Both the position numbers and the translations under genes were made by a program. Under the pieces are notes generated by a model, which had not been told where the DNA came from, made no database searches, and saw only the letters and a list, made by a program, of their open reading frames with translations. From Anaerolineaceae bacterium UBA4890 (lineage in GTDB: Bacteria; Chloroflexota; Anaerolineae; Anaerolineales; Anaerolineaceae): a stretch of DNA of 52,397 nt. The stretch spans positions 11,501 through 63,897 of the forward strand of contig DHCY01000027.1 of the NCBI GenBank assembly GCA_002399085.1, read 5' to 3'. This document shows positions 32,808-40,769 of the stretch, one piece after another; the stretch's first letter is position 1, and every line of letters starts with the position of its first letter.

Positions 32808-34139
32808 ATGAAACGATCATCCTGGCGCTTTTTATGGAAATCAGTCGATATCCGCAACAAACTGCTGATATCTCTGCTTTTGCTTGCTGTCTATCGACTG
32901 GCAGCTAATATTCCGGTGCCCGGAATTGACCGCGCAGCCGTTGCTGGGCTTTCCCAGATGACTGGCGCCGGCAGAAACCTGGTCAACCTGCTGGATCTGC
33001 TGTCTGGTGGTGCGGTTTCGCAGTTCTCAATTCTGGCTATGGGCGTTTACCCATACATTACTGCGCAGATCATCCTGCAGCTGCTCACCCCGGTTATCCC
33101 GGCACTTGAGCGGAAAATGAAGGATGATCCGCGCGAAGGTCGTATCTGGATGGAAAAATGGACCGTGATCCTGACCATCCCGATGGCGATTCTCTCAGCT
33201 TTTGGTCAAATTAATATCTTCAACCAGATGCTGCAGGGCAGCTCGGTAATCTCAAACTGGGGTTTCTCGAGTGTCAACCTGTTGCCAACCATTACCGCAA
33301 TCATCTCCATGGTAGCCGGTACAATGTTCGGTATCTGGATCGGTCAGCTTATTTCAGAGTTTGGTTTACGCAACCAGGGGCTGTCATTGATCATCTTCTC
33401 CGGTATCGTCTCCCGCTTCCCGGTTGCGATTGCCCGCATGGTTGCCAATAGCGAACCCTGGTGGGTTTTCGTGGTGGTTGTGGCAGTGTTCGTGTTGACT
33501 ATTTTGGCAATTGTTTATGTGCAGGGTGGTCGCCGGAATATCCCTGTGCTCTTCCCTGGACGCCGAATTGGTAACCGCATGTCCATGCCCGTTCGCTCTC
33601 AGCTTCCACTGATGGTAAACATGGCTGGCATGATCCCGATCATCTTTGCCCAGAGCTTCCTGACTTTTCCAGCGATTTTGTCATCGTTCTTCCTGAACTC
33701 TCAAACAAAATGGGTGAACAATGTCGCGAACTGGTTTTATGCCGCATTTGGCGGTGATACCTGGTGGTACCCCCTGATGTTCTTCATCCTGGTGGTGGCT
33801 TTTGCCTACTTCTATACGGATGTTTTGTTTGCCCAACAGAATTATGGTGAAAACCTCAAGAAACAGGGCGCGCAGATCCCTGGCGTTGTCCGCGGTAAAC
33901 CCACCCAGGATTATCTGACGCGTGTGCAGCGCCGTATCACCCTGCCTGGAGCATTTTTCCTGGGCTTGGTGGCGATTCTGCCATTCATTATGGCTTACTT
34001 CCTGCCCGAAGGCAGTGCAGGTACCCAGCTGATGCAGGCTTCTGGTTTGCTGATCGTGGTTGGTACCATACGCGAAACGGTGGAATTGATCGAAACCGAA
34101 TTGCGTATGCATGGCTATGACGACAGGTTGATCAACTAA
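32808..34139 (+). CDS. secY: Protein translocase subunit SecY
   Basis: Channel-forming subunit of the Sec translocon, 443 aa, ten membrane helices. The ATG at 32808 is preferred (gaggag at good spacing) over a GTG at 32799. Landmarks: YRLAANIPVPGIDRAAVAGL, the plug region LLDLLSGGAVSQFSILAMG, PYITAQIILQLLTPVIP, the cytoplasmic loop RRIGNRMSMPVRSQLPLMVN, and GKPTQDYLTRVQRRITLPGA. The order secY-adk-map is conserved in many bacteria. Confidence 0.97.
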   Translation: MKRSSWRFLWKSVDIRNKLLISLLLLAVYRLAANIPVPGIDRAAVAGLSQMTGAGRNLVNLLDLLSGGAVSQFSILAMGVYPYITAQIILQLLTPVIPALERKMKDDPREGRIWMEKWTVILTIPMAILSAFGQINIFNQMLQGSSVISNWGFSSVNLLPTITAIISMVAGTMFGIWIGQLISEFGLRNQGLSLIIFSGIVSRFPVAIARMVANSEPWWVFVVVVAVFVLTILAIVYVQGGRRNIPVLFPGRRIGNRMSMPVRSQLPLMVNMAGMIPIIFAQSFLTFPAILSSFFLNSQTKWVNNVANWFYAAFGGDTWWYPLMFFILVVAFAYFYTDVLFAQQNYGENLKKQGAQIPGVVRGKPTQDYLTRVQRRITLPGAFFLGLVAILPFIMAYFLPEGSAGTQLMQASGLLIVVGTIRETVELIETELRMHGYDDRLIN

Positions 34140-34153
34140 GTAATGTGACTGTG

Positions 34154-34810
34154 ATGAACGAAAAAGCAACTTACATCGTCATGCTGGGTCCTCCGGGAGC
34201 CGGAAAAGGCACCCAGGCGAAGATCATTGCCGAAGAGTTGGGGCTGGTCCACATCTCTACCGGTGATCTCTTCAGAGAAAACCTGGGAAACGAGACTGAA
34301 TTAGGCAAGCTGGCAGCCAGTTTTATGAACAAAGGCGAGCTGGTGCCCGATGACGTGACGATTGCGATGGTGGAAGAACGCCTGGGCAGAGCGGATTGCG
34401 AAAAGGGTGCTGTTTTAGACGGTTTCCCGCGCACACCCGCCCAGGCTAAAGCACTGGATGCCTTGTTGGCGAAGATCGGCGGCAAGGTGGATTTGGTGCC
34501 GTTCGTTGATGTCTCCAACGAGACCCTGGTTGAACGCCTTAGCGGTCGCTGGATGAGCAAAACGGGTCGTGTTTATCATGCCCTGAACAACCCACCCAAA
34601 GTCAAGTGGATCGATGATATTGATGGCAGTGAACTTTACCAAAGAGAAGATGACAAACCCGAAACGGTTGCCCATCGCATCGAAGTATATTATCTTCAGA
34701 CCTCTCCCTTGATTGATTACTATCAAGATGCCGGTACGCTGGTAAAAATTGATGGTACTCAGCCAATCGAAAAAGTGACTGAAGACATTTTGAAAGCAGT
34801 GCGAGCCTGA
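34154..34810 (+). CDS. adk: Adenylate kinase
   Basis: Catalyses ATP + AMP = 2 ADP; about 218 aa, long-lid form. The P-loop is MLGPPGAGKGTQAK; HISTGDLFRENL binds AMP and LDGFPRTPAQAKALD is the family signature. The lid (SGRWMSKTGRVYHALNNPPK) has no zinc-binding Cys. The start is uncertain: ATG 34154 is taken, but GTG 34145 is in frame and no strong ribosome-binding site favours either. The stop overlaps map (TGATG). Confidence 0.95.
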   Translation: MNEKATYIVMLGPPGAGKGTQAKIIAEELGLVHISTGDLFRENLGNETELGKLAASFMNKGELVPDDVTIAMVEERLGRADCEKGAVLDGFPRTPAQAKALDALLAKIGGKVDLVPFVDVSNETLVERLSGRWMSKTGRVYHALNNPPKVKWIDDIDGSELYQREDDKPETVAHRIEVYYLQTSPLIDYYQDAGTLVKIDGTQPIEKVTEDILKAVRA

Positions 34811-35589
34811 TGTACGGTTTTGAGTCGAGAGTAAACATCAAATCGGACTCCGAGATCGCGATCATGCGCGAGGCAGGTCGTTTGAACCGCCAGACGCTGG
34901 AAATGGTCAAGGCTGCGATTGCCCCTGGCGTGACAACCGCAGAGTTGAACGAGGTAGCCGAAAGCTTCCAAAGGCAACACGGTGTTTATTCTCCGTTTTT
35001 GAATTATGACCCGGGAAACGGCGTGCCATTTCCGGGCAGTATCTGCACGAGCATCAATGAAGTGCTGGTGCATGGCATTCCTGGTAAGCGCAAGCTGCAG
35101 GAAGGTGACATCATTTCGGTCGACTGTGGCACCGTATACCAAGGATTTGTGGGTGACGCTGCCTTTACCGTTGGTGTAGGCGAAATTTCACGCCAGGCAC
35201 AGCATCTGATTGATGTGACCGCCAAAGCGCTTGAAATTGCAACGGCACTAATGGTGCCAGGCAATCACAGCGGCGATGTCGGTGCTGCCATTGAAGAGTA
35301 TGTTGAAAGTGAAGGCTATTTTGTGACGCATACCTACACCGGTCACGGTGTGGGTAGGGAGATGCACGAAGCTCCCCAGCTGACCAATTATGGTCAGCGT
35401 GGCACAGGCTTTTTGCTTCGTGAGGGTATGACGATCGCCATTGAACCGATGGTTTTGGTGGGCACACGCCAGACCAGAGTACTGGCAGACCGCTGGACCG
35501 TGGTTTCAAAGAATGGCGGGCTAACCGCTCACCAGGAAGACACCATCGCCGTAACCAAAGACGGTCCGTTGGTGTTGACGGCACTGTAA
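34810..35589 (+). CDS. map: Methionine aminopeptidase, type I
   Basis: Removes the N-terminal Met from new proteins; 259 aa. The five metal ligands can be placed in VDCGTVYQGFVGDAAFTV (two Asp), GHGVGREMHEAPQL (His), AIEPMV (Glu) and HQEDTIAVT (Glu); HGIPGKRKLQEGDI supplies the substrate-binding His. There is no N-terminal zinc or SH3 extension. Translation is coupled to adk. Downstream, infA, which commonly follows, is absent. Confidence 0.97.
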   Translation: MYGFESRVNIKSDSEIAIMREAGRLNRQTLEMVKAAIAPGVTTAELNEVAESFQRQHGVYSPFLNYDPGNGVPFPGSICTSINEVLVHGIPGKRKLQEGDIISVDCGTVYQGFVGDAAFTVGVGEISRQAQHLIDVTAKALEIATALMVPGNHSGDVGAAIEEYVESEGYFVTHTYTGHGVGREMHEAPQLTNYGQRGTGFLLREGMTIAIEPMVLVGTRQTRVLADRWTVVSKNGGLTAHQEDTIAVTKDGPLVLTAL

Positions 35590-35638
35590 ACAATGAGCAT
35601 TAATTTTGGTTATATTGGTAAATTAGCAAGCTAAACCC

Positions 35639-35667
35639 TTGCTAAGAGTAAGCGAAGCATATATAAT
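35639..35667 (+). promoter_or_regulatory. Strong promoter of the rpmJ-rpsM-rpsK-rpsD-rpoA-rplQ operon
   Basis: TTGCTA (35639-35644) and a perfect TATAAT (35662-35667) with a 17-nt spacer, 34 nt before the rpmJ start. It gives this group transcription independent of the secY-adk-map genes. Confidence 0.85.
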
Positions 35668-35701
35668 AAGAACTTTGCGGAGAGAAGAAGGAGACTGACT
35701 G

Positions 35702-35815
35702 ATGAAAGTATCAGCTTCAATTAAAAAACGCTGTAACAAGTGTAAAATTGTAAAACGTGAAGGCAGACTTTACGTTATTTGCACCAACCCACGACACAAG
35801 CAGCGACAAGGATAG
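35702..35815 (+). CDS. rpmJ: Large subunit ribosomal protein bL36 (L36)
   Basis: A 37-aa zinc-ribbon protein of the 50S subunit: starts MKVSASIKKRCNKCKIVKRE and continues GRLYVICTNPRHKQRQG. The ligands C-x2-C, one further Cys and His of the zinc form are all present. A gaaggag site precedes the ATG. Position before rpsM is conserved. Confidence 0.96.
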   Translation: MKVSASIKKRCNKCKIVKREGRLYVICTNPRHKQRQG

Positions 35816-35825
35816 GTAATAGATT

Positions 35826-36215
35826 ATGGCACGTATAGAAGGTGTTGACCTCCCGCGCAACAAGCGCATACAGATTGGGCTGCGATACATTTATGGTATC
35901 GGTCCGAAAATTGCTGACGATATTTTGGTGGCTACTGGCGTCGATCCTGACATTCGCGTCAAAGATCTGCCCGAAGATGAAGTTTCAAAACTCCGTGAAT
36001 ATATCGGTCAGAACTTGACAGTCGAAGGTGACCTGCGCCGTGAAGTTCAGATGAACATCAAGCGCCTGGTTGAAATCGGCTGTTACCGTGGCTTACGCCA
36101 TCGTCGAAATTTGCCTTTGCGCGGTCAAAATACCCGCACAAATGCCCGCACCCGCAAGGGACCGAAACGTACCGTCGCTGGTCGTGGTCGCCGCCGCGGA
36201 GCAACCAAGAAATAA
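35826..36215 (+). CDS. rpsM: Small subunit ribosomal protein uS13 (S13)
   Basis: 30S head protein contacting the P-site tRNA and 50S bridges; 129 aa. MARIEGVDLPRNKRIQIGLR, YIYGIGPKIADDILVATGVD and RGLRHRRNLPLRGQNTRTNA are typical. The basic tail (KRTVAGRGRRRGATKK) reaches the tRNA. The following 101 nt before rpsK show no clear structure. Confidence 0.97.
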   Translation: MARIEGVDLPRNKRIQIGLRYIYGIGPKIADDILVATGVDPDIRVKDLPEDEVSKLREYIGQNLTVEGDLRREVQMNIKRLVEIGCYRGLRHRRNLPLRGQNTRTNARTRKGPKRTVAGRGRRRGATKK

Positions 36216-36316
36216 GATCATAACTGGCTTTCTGATCACCTGATGGGGTTCCCTTTCTCCCCTGCGGCAACAGGTGGGCATCGAGTCAGATTTGAAAGAT
36301 TGAGTGAGGAAGAAAT

Positions 36317-36721
36317 ATGGCTAAACAAGCACGTACAGCGCGTCGAACAACAGGTTCCCGCAAAGTTAAGCGCCAGATCTCGTCAGGACAGGTGCACGTT
36401 TTTGCATCCTTTAACAATACCATCGTGACTGTGACCGACCTGCAAGGTAACACCGTTTGCTGGGGCAGTTCTGGTTCCGCTGGCTTTAAAGGTTCTCGCA
36501 AAAGCACACCTTTCGCTGCCCGAATGGCGACCGAACAGACCATCAAAGTAGCCCAGCAAATGGGTCTGCAAGAAGTGGAACTGTTTGTCAAAGGACCTGG
36601 CCCCGGTCGGGAAGCTGCCATTCGTGCCGTACAGGCAATTGGTCTGAAGGTCGTCAGAATTACTGACCTGACCCCTGTGCCCCATAACGGCTGCAGACCT
36701 CCAAAGAAACGCCGCGTGTAG
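36317..36721 (+). CDS. rpsK: Small subunit ribosomal protein uS11 (S11)
   Basis: 30S platform protein near the mRNA exit; 134 aa. VHVFASFNNTIVTVTDLQGN, GFKGSRKSTPFAARMATEQT and TPVPHNGCRPPKKRRV are conserved. Starts with ATG after gaggaaga. Confidence 0.97.
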   Translation: MAKQARTARRTTGSRKVKRQISSGQVHVFASFNNTIVTVTDLQGNTVCWGSSGSAGFKGSRKSTPFAARMATEQTIKVAQQMGLQEVELFVKGPGPGREAAIRAVQAIGLKVVRITDLTPVPHNGCRPPKKRRV

Positions 36722-36749
36722 TACAAAAGAAAAGAAGGATTAAGTTATT

Positions 36750-37388
36750 ATGGCAAGATATACAGATGCAGTTTGTCGTTTATGTCGCCGCGAGGGTGAA
36801 AAACTGTTCCTCAAGGGAGAACGTTGCTATACCCCCAAGTGCGCTATTGAGAAGAGACCCTATCCCCCGGGAATGCATGGCAAGATGCAGTCAGCCCGCC
36901 CAAGTCGTGAATCTGACTATGGCAAGCAGCTGCGCGCCAAGCAAAAAGCCCGCCGCGTTTACGGTATCTACGAACGTCAGTTCCGTCGTTTTTATGGTCA
37001 GGCAATGGCCATGCGCGGTCAGACCGGTGCCAACCTGCTGACCATCCTGGAAACAAGACTGGCTAATGTCGTCTATCGCCTTGGTTTTGCGGCAAGCCGC
37101 CCACAGGCACGCATCCTGGTTACCCACGGACACTTCGTGGTCAATGGACGCCGGGCAGATATCCCATCTTATGGGGTTGAAGTAGACGATGTTATCAGCG
37201 TGAAAGAAAGTTCCCGGGATAATGCTTTTTTCAAGCACCTGCGCGAAGAAGCAGAAGGTCGAACTGTGCCAACCTGGTTAGCACGCGATTTGAATAACCT
37301 GTCCGGTCGCATGTTGCGCGCTCCGGAACGCTCTGAAATTGATGGCAACCTCAACGAGCAACTGATCGTTGAGTATTATTCCCGCTAA
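36750..37388 (+). CDS. rpsD: Small subunit ribosomal protein uS4 (S4), zinc-finger type
   Basis: Primary 16S 5'-domain assembly protein; 212 aa. The N-terminus carries a four-Cys zinc finger (CRLCRREGEKLFLKGERC and a fourth Cys in PKCAIEK), the C+ form. The S4 RNA-binding domain is LANVVYRLGFAASRPQARIL. In E. coli S4 represses this operon; the 51-nt gap to rpoA contains a small hairpin (cggtct/agaccg, about 37402-37425) whose role is unknown. Confidence 0.97.
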   Translation: MARYTDAVCRLCRREGEKLFLKGERCYTPKCAIEKRPYPPGMHGKMQSARPSRESDYGKQLRAKQKARRVYGIYERQFRRFYGQAMAMRGQTGANLLTILETRLANVVYRLGFAASRPQARILVTHGHFVVNGRRADIPSYGVEVDDVISVKESSRDNAFFKHLREEAEGRTVPTWLARDLNNLSGRMLRAPERSEIDGNLNEQLIVEYYSR

Positions 37389-37439
37389 TCAGGAGTTAGG
37401 GCGGTCTTTCGGAGGCGATAGACCGGGAAGAGGTAAACC

Positions 37440-38411
37440 GTGGCAAAGAAAATGGAATTGGTATCACCAAAAGTAGAGCGCTCCGAAGAGCTGCGTGACT
37501 ATGGTAAGTTCACCATCAGCCCGCTGGAACGCGGGTTTGGTGTCACCCTTGGTAACGCGTTGCGCCGTGTGCTGCTTTCTTCCCTGGAAGGCGCGGCAAT
37601 CACATCGGTTCATGTAGCGGATGTAATGCACGAATTCAGCACCATCCCAGGTGTTCGTGAAGATGTCATCCAGGTGATGTTGAACATCAAGGAACTGCGC
37701 TTTAAACTTCATAACGTCGAAAGCGCTGTTATTCACCTTGAGGTCAGAGGACAGGGCACAATTACGGGTGCGGACATCGAATGCCCTCCCGAGGTTGAAA
37801 TTATTAACCCCGAAAGCTATCTTTTCAGCATCAGCGAAGATGATGCGCATGTTGAGATGGAAATGACCGTAAAATCAGGCAGAGGATACATCCCAGCGAC
37901 TGACCGTTCAGACCGTTTGGCGATCGGTGAATTACCAGTGGATGCGATTTTCTCTCCGGTTCGCCGTGTCAATTGGGAAGTTACCAGCGCCCGCGTTGGT
38001 CACAGCACTGATTATGACCGTCTTATCCTCGATATTTGGACTGATGGCACAATTTCACCCGAAAAAGCCTTGATCGACTCATCACGCATCCTGATGAACC
38101 AGCTTGGTATCATCAGCGGCACCAGCGAAGAAACGCTGACTAAACCTGTCGAAGAAGTGGAAGAGGAAAAGCCAGTGGTCAACCGGGATGTTGTTGAAGC
38201 CCCGATTGAAACGCTTGAACTGGGTGTGCGTGTCTTCAACTCTTTGAAACGCACCGGCATAACCACAATAGGTGATGTTTTAGAGCTTTTAGACAAGGGC
38301 GAAAGCGCTATGCTCTCGATTCGGAATTTTGGCGAAAAAAGCTTATCTGAGCTGAAAGCCAAAATGATCGAGAAGGGCTATTTGAAAGAAGAAGAAGTGG
38401 AGAACGAGTAA
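37440..38411 (+). CDS. rpoA: DNA-directed RNA polymerase subunit alpha
   Basis: Assembly platform of RNA polymerase, 323 aa, GTG start after agaggta. The N-terminal domain has ERGFGVTLGNALRRVLLSSL and AITSVHVADVMHEFSTIPGV; the linker (about 225-255) is acidic (EEVEEEKPVV); the C-terminal domain has LGVRVFNSLKRTGITTIGDV and LLDKGESAMLSIRNFGEKSL, used for UP-element and activator contacts. The stop overlaps rplQ by one base. Confidence 0.98.
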   Translation: MAKKMELVSPKVERSEELRDYGKFTISPLERGFGVTLGNALRRVLLSSLEGAAITSVHVADVMHEFSTIPGVREDVIQVMLNIKELRFKLHNVESAVIHLEVRGQGTITGADIECPPEVEIINPESYLFSISEDDAHVEMEMTVKSGRGYIPATDRSDRLAIGELPVDAIFSPVRRVNWEVTSARVGHSTDYDRLILDIWTDGTISPEKALIDSSRILMNQLGIISGTSEETLTKPVEEVEEEKPVVNRDVVEAPIETLELGVRVFNSLKRTGITTIGDVLELLDKGESAMLSIRNFGEKSLSELKAKMIEKGYLKEEEVENE

Positions 38412-38794
38412 TGCGGCACCAGATAAAAGGATACCGTCTTAATCGCACCTATGGTCACCGTACCGCGATGCGCAAGACGATGATTAAACAACTATTTGAA
38501 TATGAAAGAATTCAGACAACCCTGGCAAAGGCGAAAGCAATTCAACCCGATGCCGAAAAACTGATCACTCTGGCTAAGAACGTGCAAAAAGCAGACGATG
38601 GTCAGAAGATCAATGCCCGCCGACAGGCTGCCAGCTATCTTGGCAACAGCAGCGGCGAGATCGTTAAGAAATTATTTGATGATATTGCTCCGCGTTTTAC
38701 CTCCCGCAAGGGTGGGTATACCCGACTGCTCAAACTTGGACCCCGTTTAGGCGACAATGCCGAGATGGTGGTCTTAGAGCTGGTTTCGGAATAA
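38411..38794 (+). CDS. rplQ: Large subunit ribosomal protein bL17 (L17)
   Basis: 50S protein near the tunnel exit, 127 aa. RHQIKGYRLNRTYGHRTAMR, MIKQLFEYERIQTTLAKAKA and the C-terminal GGYTRLLKLGPRLGDNAEMV are typical. Coupled to rpoA by TAATG. A hairpin (gcctttc 38813-38819 / gaaaggc 38829-38835) separates it from truA. Confidence 0.97.
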   Translation: MRHQIKGYRLNRTYGHRTAMRKTMIKQLFEYERIQTTLAKAKAIQPDAEKLITLAKNVQKADDGQKINARRQAASYLGNSSGEIVKKLFDDIAPRFTSRKGGYTRLLKLGPRLGDNAEMVVLELVSE

Positions 38795-38835
38795 ACGTGG
38801 TGAAATAGAAACGCCTTTCAGGAAATTCGAAAGGC

Positions 38836-39588
38836 ATGGCACATTACAAACTTATCCTCGCTTACGAAGGCACGCAATACAGCGGCTTTCAGCGGCAACT
38901 GGAAAAACCGAGCGTTCAGGGCGTTTTTGAAGATGCCTTGCGGCAACTCGGCTGGCAGGGCATAAGTATCCTCACAGCCGGTCGCACCGATACTGGCGTA
39001 CATGCCAGTGGGCAGGTGGTCAGTTTCGAATTTGATTGGAAACATGACGACAACAAACTGCTCAAAGCATTGAACGCTCATTTACCAGCTGATATCCAGG
39101 TTCAGAGACTGGAGCAGACAGGAGCTCAATTCCACCCCCGTTATGACGCCCTTGCCCGCACTTACCGCTACCGCTTGTATTGGCAGCCTGCACGTGACCC
39201 CCTGCGAGATCGTTTTGCCTGGCGGCTGGACAGCGCTCCTGATATCGATATGATGAACGAAGCCTCCCAATATTTGCTGGGCGAGCACAACTTTATTGCT
39301 TTCGGACGACCTTTGTCTGAAAATGGTACAAGCATCCGCAGGATCGAGCAGGCAAGATGGCAGCTTACAGGAGCGGACTCGATGGAATTTACCATCACTG
39401 GCAATGCCTTCCTCTACCATATGGTCAGAAGGATTGTCTATATGTTGGTGAAGGTAGGTCTGAAAGAAGCACCTGCAGAGATCGTTTTACAAGGGCTGCA
39501 AACCGGCACAACCGGCATCGTCGCCCTGGCACCTGCGCGCGGGCTGACCATGATGGAAGTCAGATTTGCTGAGGATATGGAAAAATAA
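38836..39588 (+). CDS. truA: tRNA pseudouridine(38-40) synthase TruA
   Basis: Isomerises uridines 38-40 of the tRNA anticodon arm; 250 aa. The catalytic Asp is in LTAGRTDTGVHASGQV; other motifs are ARTYRYRLYW, HNFIAFGRP and FLYHMVRRIVYMLVKVG. It follows rplQ and precedes rplM-rpsI, a common order. The ATG directly abuts a 7-bp hairpin, with the only purine-rich site (aggaaa) in its loop, so translation may depend on upstream ribosomes. Confidence 0.95.
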   Translation: MAHYKLILAYEGTQYSGFQRQLEKPSVQGVFEDALRQLGWQGISILTAGRTDTGVHASGQVVSFEFDWKHDDNKLLKALNAHLPADIQVQRLEQTGAQFHPRYDALARTYRYRLYWQPARDPLRDRFAWRLDSAPDIDMMNEASQYLLGEHNFIAFGRPLSENGTSIRRIEQARWQLTGADSMEFTITGNAFLYHMVRRIVYMLVKVGLKEAPAEIVLQGLQTGTTGIVALAPARGLTMMEVRFAEDMEK

Positions 39589-39642
39589 AAGTTTGCCCAG
39601 GCGTAAGCTGTGGGTGTGTACTTATAAACGGAGAATGTTAAA

Positions 39643-40074
39643 GTGGAAAAAACATACTATCCTAAAGGACAGATTACCGGCGAGTGGTACCTGGTGGACG
39701 CCACCGGTAAAACCCTCGGCCGCCTTGCGACCAAGATTGCTGAGTTATTGGTCGGCAAACATCGCCCTGACTTCACCCCCGGTGTTGTTCTGGGAGACCA
39801 TGTGGTTGTGATTAACGCAGAAAAAATTATTGCCAATCCCACCCGCGTGAAAGAGAAAAAATATTATCGTCACTCCGGATATCCCGGTGGCTTGCATATG
39901 GTGGATTACACCCGGCAGCTTCAAAACAACCCGGACCGCATCATTCGTTTTGCAGTCCAGGGCATGCTGCCCAAAAACCGCCTGACCCAGCGCTACCTGG
40001 ATAACCTGAAAGTCTATGCTGGTCCAGAGCACCCGCACGAAGCACAGGCACCGAAACCATTGGATCTGGAGTAA
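39643..40074 (+). CDS. rplM: Large subunit ribosomal protein uL13 (L13)
   Basis: Early-assembly 50S protein, 143 aa, with GTG as start (MEKTYYPKGQITGEWYLVDA). TLGRLATKIAELLVGKHRPD, VINAEKIIANPTRVKEKKYY and VQGMLPKNRLTQRYLDNLKV are conserved. Paired with rpsI 12 nt downstream, as in nearly all bacteria. An ORF in another frame over its 5' end is spurious. Confidence 0.97.
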   Translation: MEKTYYPKGQITGEWYLVDATGKTLGRLATKIAELLVGKHRPDFTPGVVLGDHVVVINAEKIIANPTRVKEKKYYRHSGYPGGLHMVDYTRQLQNNPDRIIRFAVQGMLPKNRLTQRYLDNLKVYAGPEHPHEAQAPKPLDLE

Positions 40075-40086
40075 AAAAGAGGTATC

Positions 40087-40479
40087 ATGGCACAATATAC
40101 TGAAGCAACTGGTCGTCGAAAAGAAAGCACTGCCCGCGTACGTGTTTACGAAGGCACAGGCGTTTTTACCGTCAACGACAAAGAACTGAACGAATACTTC
40201 ACCCGCATCGGTGACGCCCCGGCTATTTTGGGCGCATTGGAAGCAACCGGTCGACCGGTCACTTCCTTTGATGTCACAGTCAAGGTTGAAGGCGGCGGTG
40301 TCAGTGGTCAGCGCGACGCTGTCAAATTAGGTTTGGCACGCGCATTGGTTACTATGGACGAAGCCTTGCGCCCGGTTATGCGCGAACACGGTCTGCTGAC
40401 TCGTGATGCTCGTGTTAAGGAACGCAAGAAGCCAGGTCTCAAACGCGCCCGCAAAGCCCCGACCTACACAAAGCGTTAG
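40087..40479 (+). CDS. rpsI: Small subunit ribosomal protein uS9 (S9)
   Basis: 30S head protein whose C-terminal tail touches the P-site tRNA anticodon; 130 aa. ATGRRKESTARVRVYEGTG, GGGVSGQRDAVKLGLARAL and the tail KKPGLKRARKAPTYTKR are intact. Last gene of the translation cluster. Confidence 0.97.
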   Translation: MAQYTEATGRRKESTARVRVYEGTGVFTVNDKELNEYFTRIGDAPAILGALEATGRPVTSFDVTVKVEGGGVSGQRDAVKLGLARALVTMDEALRPVMREHGLLTRDARVKERKKPGLKRARKAPTYTKR

Positions 40480-40769
40480 TTTTTGGAGCGTCTGTGTTGG
40501 GCGGACCAGATTTGGTCTTTGCTTAACGCAACATGTGGTTATTGCCGTAGGGGAAATGAATTACAATCAAAAGGCTGTCCAATGGGCAGCCTTTATGTTG
40601 TAATTAGCGGAACATCCGGTGGTCATTCCCTGCAGAAGGTTATTTACCCCCCTGCCTGCTTAAAGAAGAGGGGCCGAGGGATGAGATTTTTGGAACGGCC
40701 AGTGTCCGTTCCGTACAAAACCAGAGGAACAGACGGCGCTCGTTCAGTACAAGAGTATATGAGGTGTGA
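40480..40769. other. Intergenic region between rpsI and the MazG gene
   Basis: Contains the hairpin at 40571-40593 and a second stem ggaacgg/ccgttcc at about 40692-40712. No gene or known RNA was recognised; short ORFs here are without family features. Confidence 0.5.
40571..40593 (+). terminator. Hairpin after rpsI
   Basis: aaggctgtcc (40571-40580) pairs with gggcagcctt (40584-40593) with one G-U pair and an aat loop; outer ttacaa (40561-40566) and ttgtaa (40598-40603) can extend it. Ts are few, so termination is likely but not certain. Confidence 0.6.

Noticed and set aside
39566..39811. Frame over the 5' part of rplM
   Set aside because: The overlapping frame from 39643 is clear uL13; this one is an alternative-frame shadow.
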